This document shows positions 31,037 through 34,029 of a stretch of DNA of 34,029 bases, piece by piece; positions within the stretch are counted from its first letter, which is position 1, and each line of letters opens with the position of its first letter. Source of the DNA: an uncultured Selenomonadales bacterium (GTDB taxonomy: Bacteria > Bacillota > Negativicutes > Acidaminococcales > Acidaminococcaceae); the NCBI GenBank assembly GCA_900315925.1, contig ONAV01000014.1, forward strand, positions 1-34,029. Reading direction: 5' to 3'. The notes under the pieces were generated by a model. It did no database searches. It saw nothing but the letters and a program-made list of their open reading frames with translations, and had not been told where the DNA came from. Position numbers and translations under genes: made by a program.

Positions 31037-34029
31037 TTAATTTTCAACAACATATTTATCTTCCTTGTTATCTTCTGCAAAACCCTCATAGTAAATTAAC
31101 CCGTAACGGTCAAAATAAACCAATCCAGTCCCCATCGGGAACCACCTGTCAAGCATGTTCTGCATGGTATCTGCTACACTTATGTTATCCGTGTCCAAGT
31201 ACCTGTACCCGTTGGAATTAATCAGTTTTTCGTAACGGCTTCGTACGTTTCCTTCTTCACTCAAGTCAACATACAGCCACCGCCTGTCACTGTACGACCC
31301 GCTGAACCAGTCGTTCAGGTGATCCTGGGGACGGTTTTCAGAAGTGTCATTGAAATAACTGATGATTGTTCTGTCAAAATTGTTCATATTGCCATACAGC
31401 CCTACACGAACCTTATTATTAGCAAAACGCATATTATCCAGCGCATATACCTTGCTTGCACGGAAGTTTCCTTCTGCCACATAGATACTGCCTGTATTTG
31501 ACCAAACCTGCGGCATAATTGTACCGCCAGACGCACTGACAGAATTGATTGTAATATCATCACTTGCCTGTCCGCGTGTAGCACCCTGTGTAAAGACAAC
31601 CAGCGCAGACCCTCCGTTTTTGGCCTTCACCGTTCCTACAGAAATATAATTGCCTCCCAATGCTACATCAGAAACTCCGCCGGTTGCATTGGCCCGGACA
31701 GTTCCAAGAGATGAACCGATACTGTTATCACCCATAAAGATTGAGACATTCGATGCATCGACAAGCGCTATATTCGTATCGCCTTTGCCTGTTTCCGTAC
31801 GGATGGATTGATCCGATATAATGCTGTCAGCCTGAAGATTCCCGGTACCAATCTGTATTGTAACATCATTCTTCGCCTGCGCTGAAGCAAAGTTAATATC
31901 ACCCCGTTTGGCCGCAAGAGAAACATTCCCCGCAGCGTTCACACGGCTCGCCGTAATGTTTCCTGTATCCGTCTCTGCGCTGACATTTCCTGCACTGTCT
32001 ACGGCTCTGTCGAAATATATGTTTCCCTGTGATGTGGTCTTCACATCAAGATTCAATGCAGCCTTAATCTCATCGGTAACGTGGATATCTCCGTTTGTAC
32101 CCTGAAGTTCCACACTGCGAGCGGAATCAATTATCCCATTATGATCAAAAATAATCAGGCGGCCATCCTCTCCTTCTGCAAAATGTTTATTCGCTACAGA
32201 CAGGTAAATATCCTCCTCTTTGGTAGATGTTTTTCCGTAAATATAGATTTTTCCATCATCTGTCACAAGACTGATATTTTTATTTGCCGTTACGGTATCT
32301 TCTGTAGGACCGTTATCACCGATGATAATATCGCCCTGACCGGCGTGGGCCTGGATGTTTCCTTCCTGCGCTGTAACAGTATTATCGATTGAGATATCGC
32401 CCTGAACCGTGTTGAACAGTACAGAATCTGCAGCCGTAACCTTATTTCCGATGTTGATATCGCCTGTACCCGTTTCCATTTGAACCGACTTCCCGGCAGT
32501 GACATCATGACCCACATCGATATCCCCGTTGGTAGTTGCCAGCGCAACCGTACCTTTCACATCAATATCCGTATCAAAGTAGAGGCTGCCCTGTCCTTCC
32601 ACGTTTGCTGTCAGGTCATCGCCGGAGGATACACGGTCTGAAATATGCAAATCGCCTTCGCCGCCGTTGAGATGTACTGAATTTCCGGCTTCCACTCTGC
32701 CGTTATGATTAATAATAATGTTCATGCCGTCAGCGCCGAGCTTATAGCCATCTGATTTTGCAGAAAGTGTAACATCACCATTTTTAGAACTGGTTTTGCC
32801 ACTGACTTCAATCTTGCCGAGCTCCGTAGCAAGCGTTACATCCCCAGCTGCCGTTACAGTCTCTTCATTCTCTCCGTTGTCACCGATGTGAATATTACCG
32901 TTGCCAGTGGTTACACTGATAGCGCCAAGTTCGGATTTCACTTCTTTATCCACGTTAATGTTGCCGGATCCACTTTCTAAGGAAATATCCTGTTTGGCAG
33001 TGACAGCAGCGCCAACTTCGATTTTGCCTTCAGCAACATTCGCTGTGATAGTGCCATCCGTACGCAGATTATCATCAAAATAGAGGCTTCCTTTATCTTT
33101 AATCGAAGCATTGACATTACGTTTTGCCGTTATATCATCCGTGATATGGATATCACCGTTACGGCCCTCCAACGTAATATCCCGACCAGAAGCAACCTGT
33201 CCGTACTGCCCGATGATAAAGACTCTTTCCGGATTTGAATCATTATAGCTGGCAGCAGCGGCTTTCATAGTAATGTCGCCGCCATCATCTGTCGAAGTTC
33301 TTCCGTAAACTTTTATCTGACCCTGCACTGTAACCAGGAAAATATTTTCCTTCGCGGTTACAGTTTCATCGGAAGGTTGGTTAATCCCTATCACAATGTC
33401 TCCGTTACCGTTTTCAACATCAATATTGGTTGACTTAATGGACTTAAGGATATCAATGACACCCTCTCCGGTTTTAATCATAACAGAACCAGCCGTATTT
33501 CCTGCTGTTGCACCAATGCTTCCGTTCGCAGATACCGTTTTCTGTCCGCTATCCTCTTCACTATCAACAAATGTGCCAACGTAAATGTCTCCCTTTGTGG
33601 TTTCCAGCAGAACGTCCTTATTCGCACCAACCGTAATGTCTCCGCTAACAAGGATATGACTCGTTGTGGTGGTTGCACCGGTTCCTTCAGTTGCTCCGGT
33701 TCCGGCTGTCACCTTCACGTTACCTGTAGAGGCAGTAATTCCGGCACCAATCGTTATATCTTCTTTTGCTGTCGCTATAATATCGCCTGCCTGGGATATT
33801 ACTTCATCATTCACCGACACAGCAGCATTCTTACTCAACAACGTTACATCGTTCTTCGCTGTTACATCTGCACCAATCGTCAAGTTCCCCTGAGCCGTTG
33901 CGGTTACGTTGCCTGCCTGGGATGTTACTACCGATTCAATGTCTATCAGTCCTTTTTCACTGTTAAGGCCTACATCACCAGACGCTGTTACTGCACCCCG
34001 AACGTAAATCGCTTCTTCTCCATTTGCTA
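31037..34029 (-). CDS. Giant filamentous-hemagglutinin-like repeat protein, C-terminal part
   Basis: At least 997 codons, open to the right window edge, so the N-terminus (signal and any secretion domain) is outside. Nearly the whole visible part is short repeats of about 18-20 residues with Gly-Asp/Asn turns and alternating hydrophobics (for example GDIDVGHDVTAGKSVQMETGTG), as expected of a right-handed beta-helix like FHA/TpsA exoproteins. Three longer super-repeats occur (31904-33409). The last roughly 200 residues leave the repeat pattern: aromatic and charged, containing NRPQDHLNDWFSGSYSDRRWLYVDL and ending FDRYGLIYYEGFAEDNKEDKYVVEN-like sequence. There is no C-terminal autotransporter barrel or LPXTG motif. 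Two-partner secretion across an outer membrane is the likely route; no TpsB partner is visible. A start at TTG 33883 is rejected because the frame continues upstream in repeat sequence. The YbjN-like gene follows after 20 nt. Confidence 0.88.
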   Translation of the reverse strand, partial: ANGEEAIYVRGAVTASGDVGLNSEKGLIDIESVVTSQAGNVTATAQGNLTIGADVTAKNDVTLLSKNAAVSVNDEVISQAGDIIATAKEDITIGAGITASTGNVKVTAGTGATEGTGATTTTSHILVSGDITVGANKDVLLETTKGDIYVGTFVDSEEDSGQKTVSANGSIGATAGNTAGSVMIKTGEGVIDILKSIKSTNIDVENGNGDIVIGINQPSDETVTAKENIFLVTVQGQIKVYGRTSTDDGGDITMKAAAASYNDSNPERVFIIGQYGQVASGRDITLEGRNGDIHITDDITAKRNVNASIKDKGSLYFDDNLRTDGTITANVAEGKIEVGAAVTAKQDISLESGSGNINVDKEVKSELGAISVTTGNGNIHIGDNGENEETVTAAGDVTLATELGKIEVSGKTSSKNGDVTLSAKSDGYKLGADGMNIIINHNGRVEAGNSVHLNGGEGDLHISDRVSSGDDLTANVEGQGSLYFDTDIDVKGTVALATTNGDIDVGHDVTAGKSVQMETGTGDINIGNKVTAADSVLFNTVQGDISIDNTVTAQEGNIQAHAGQGDIIIGDNGPTEDTVTANKNISLVTDDGKIYIYGKTSTKEEDIYLSVANKHFAEGEDGRLIIFDHNGIIDSARSVELQGTNGDIHVTDEIKAALNLDVKTTSQGNIYFDRAVDSAGNVSAETDTGNITASRVNAAGNVSLAAKRGDINFASAQAKNDVTIQIGTGNLQADSIISDQSIRTETGKGDTNIALVDASNVSIFMGDNSIGSSLGTVRANATGGVSDVALGGNYISVGTVKAKNGGSALVVFTQGATRGQASDDITINSVSASGGTIMPQVWSNTGSIYVAEGNFRASKVYALDNMRFANNKVRVGLYGNMNNFDRTIISYFNDTSENRPQDHLNDWFSGSYSDRRWLYVDLSEEGNVRSRYEKLINSNGYRYLDTDNISVADTMQNMLDRWFPMGTGLVYFDRYGLIYYEGFAEDNKEDKYVVEN
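31904..33409 (-). repeat. Three super-repeats of about 150-190 residues in the adhesin-like protein
   Basis: Unit A 32906-33409, unit B 32342-32905 and unit C 31904-32341. Each starts G-N/Q-G-D/N-I-x-IG, then has E/D-TVTA, GKI-x-(V/I)-(S/Y)GKTS or its variant, a polar stretch, IIxxxG, GDIHI-TD or GDLHISD, and G(S/N)(L/I)YFD. The order of motifs is kept in all three, with low sequence identity elsewhere. Unit boundaries are approximate. Confidence 0.7.

Noticed and set aside
31037-33883. Treating the repeat protein as complete with a TTG start at 33883
   Set aside because: The same frame continues without a stop to the window edge in identical repeat style, so the gene is truncated by the window.
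31037-34029. CRISPR-like or satellite DNA in the repeat-rich right end
   Set aside because: The repeats are degenerate at DNA level and in frame with a continuous protein; there are no identical repeats with unique spacers.

Overview
The window is a compact bacterial chromosome segment, almost all of it on the minus strand, with about half G+C. Gene content and order are Firmicutes-like: ccpN-ppsR-dgt / dnaG-rpoD / trmK-nif3, yicC-remA-gmk-rpoZ-coaBC with rqcH divergent, and an S-box SAM riboswitch on metK. At the right edge lies a very large filamentous-hemagglutinin-like repeat protein, which suggests a diderm Firmicute. My inference is class Negativicutes, possibly Acidaminococcaceae (Phascolarctobacterium or Acidaminococcus type). 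No 16S rRNA is present to settle this.

Layout. 1-1102: 5' part of pnp with its own promoter, cut by the window edge. 1131-4049: a PreP-like M16C zinc peptidase. 4286-4732: a small plus-strand ribbon-helix-helix regulator with a near-consensus promoter, an inverted-repeat operator candidate at the transcription start and a terminator. 4755-5199: RNase P RNA with promoter and terminator. 5306-7882: the nuclease yhaM, nif3-like and trmK. 8014-8412: HU. 8479-8764: a lone CAU-anticodon tRNA, probably tRNA-Ile2, with tandem terminators. 8800-13306: dnaG and a very large rpoD. 13548-16191: ccpN, ppsR and dgt, linking carbon-flow control to nucleotide metabolism. 16199-17599: metK under a SAM-I riboswitch. 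17696-21741: a six-gene operon headed by an unknown exported protein and continuing yicC-remA-gmk-rpoZ-coaBC. 21782-23533: rqcH on the plus strand.

The last third is more accessory. 23695-25029 holds an unknown lipoprotein and a small membrane-associated protein. 25203-29267 is a binding-protein-dependent ABC importer of the iron/phosphonate/polyamine superfamily (lipoprotein, ATPase, fused double permease), with a clear promoter, a palindromic operator candidate and an intercistronic hairpin. 29325-30248 is a ferredoxin-nitroreductase fusion. 30233-30442 is an orphan coding-like frame without a start. 30585-34029 is a YbjN-like protein directly downstream of the giant adhesin-like protein, which runs off the window.

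The most unusual items are: (1) the 906-residue primary sigma factor, with a Lys/Ala-rich extension of about 350 residues containing 17-residue tandem repeats, plus a large insertion between regions 1.2 and 2, next to an HU that carries a similar basic tail; (2) the adhesin / YbjN-like gene pair; (3) the RHH gene with a tight promoter-operator module; (4) a 20-bp sequence shared exactly between two gene ends, one copy forming a 34-bp palindrome that supplies a stop codon; (5) the palindrome just downstream of the importer promoter.
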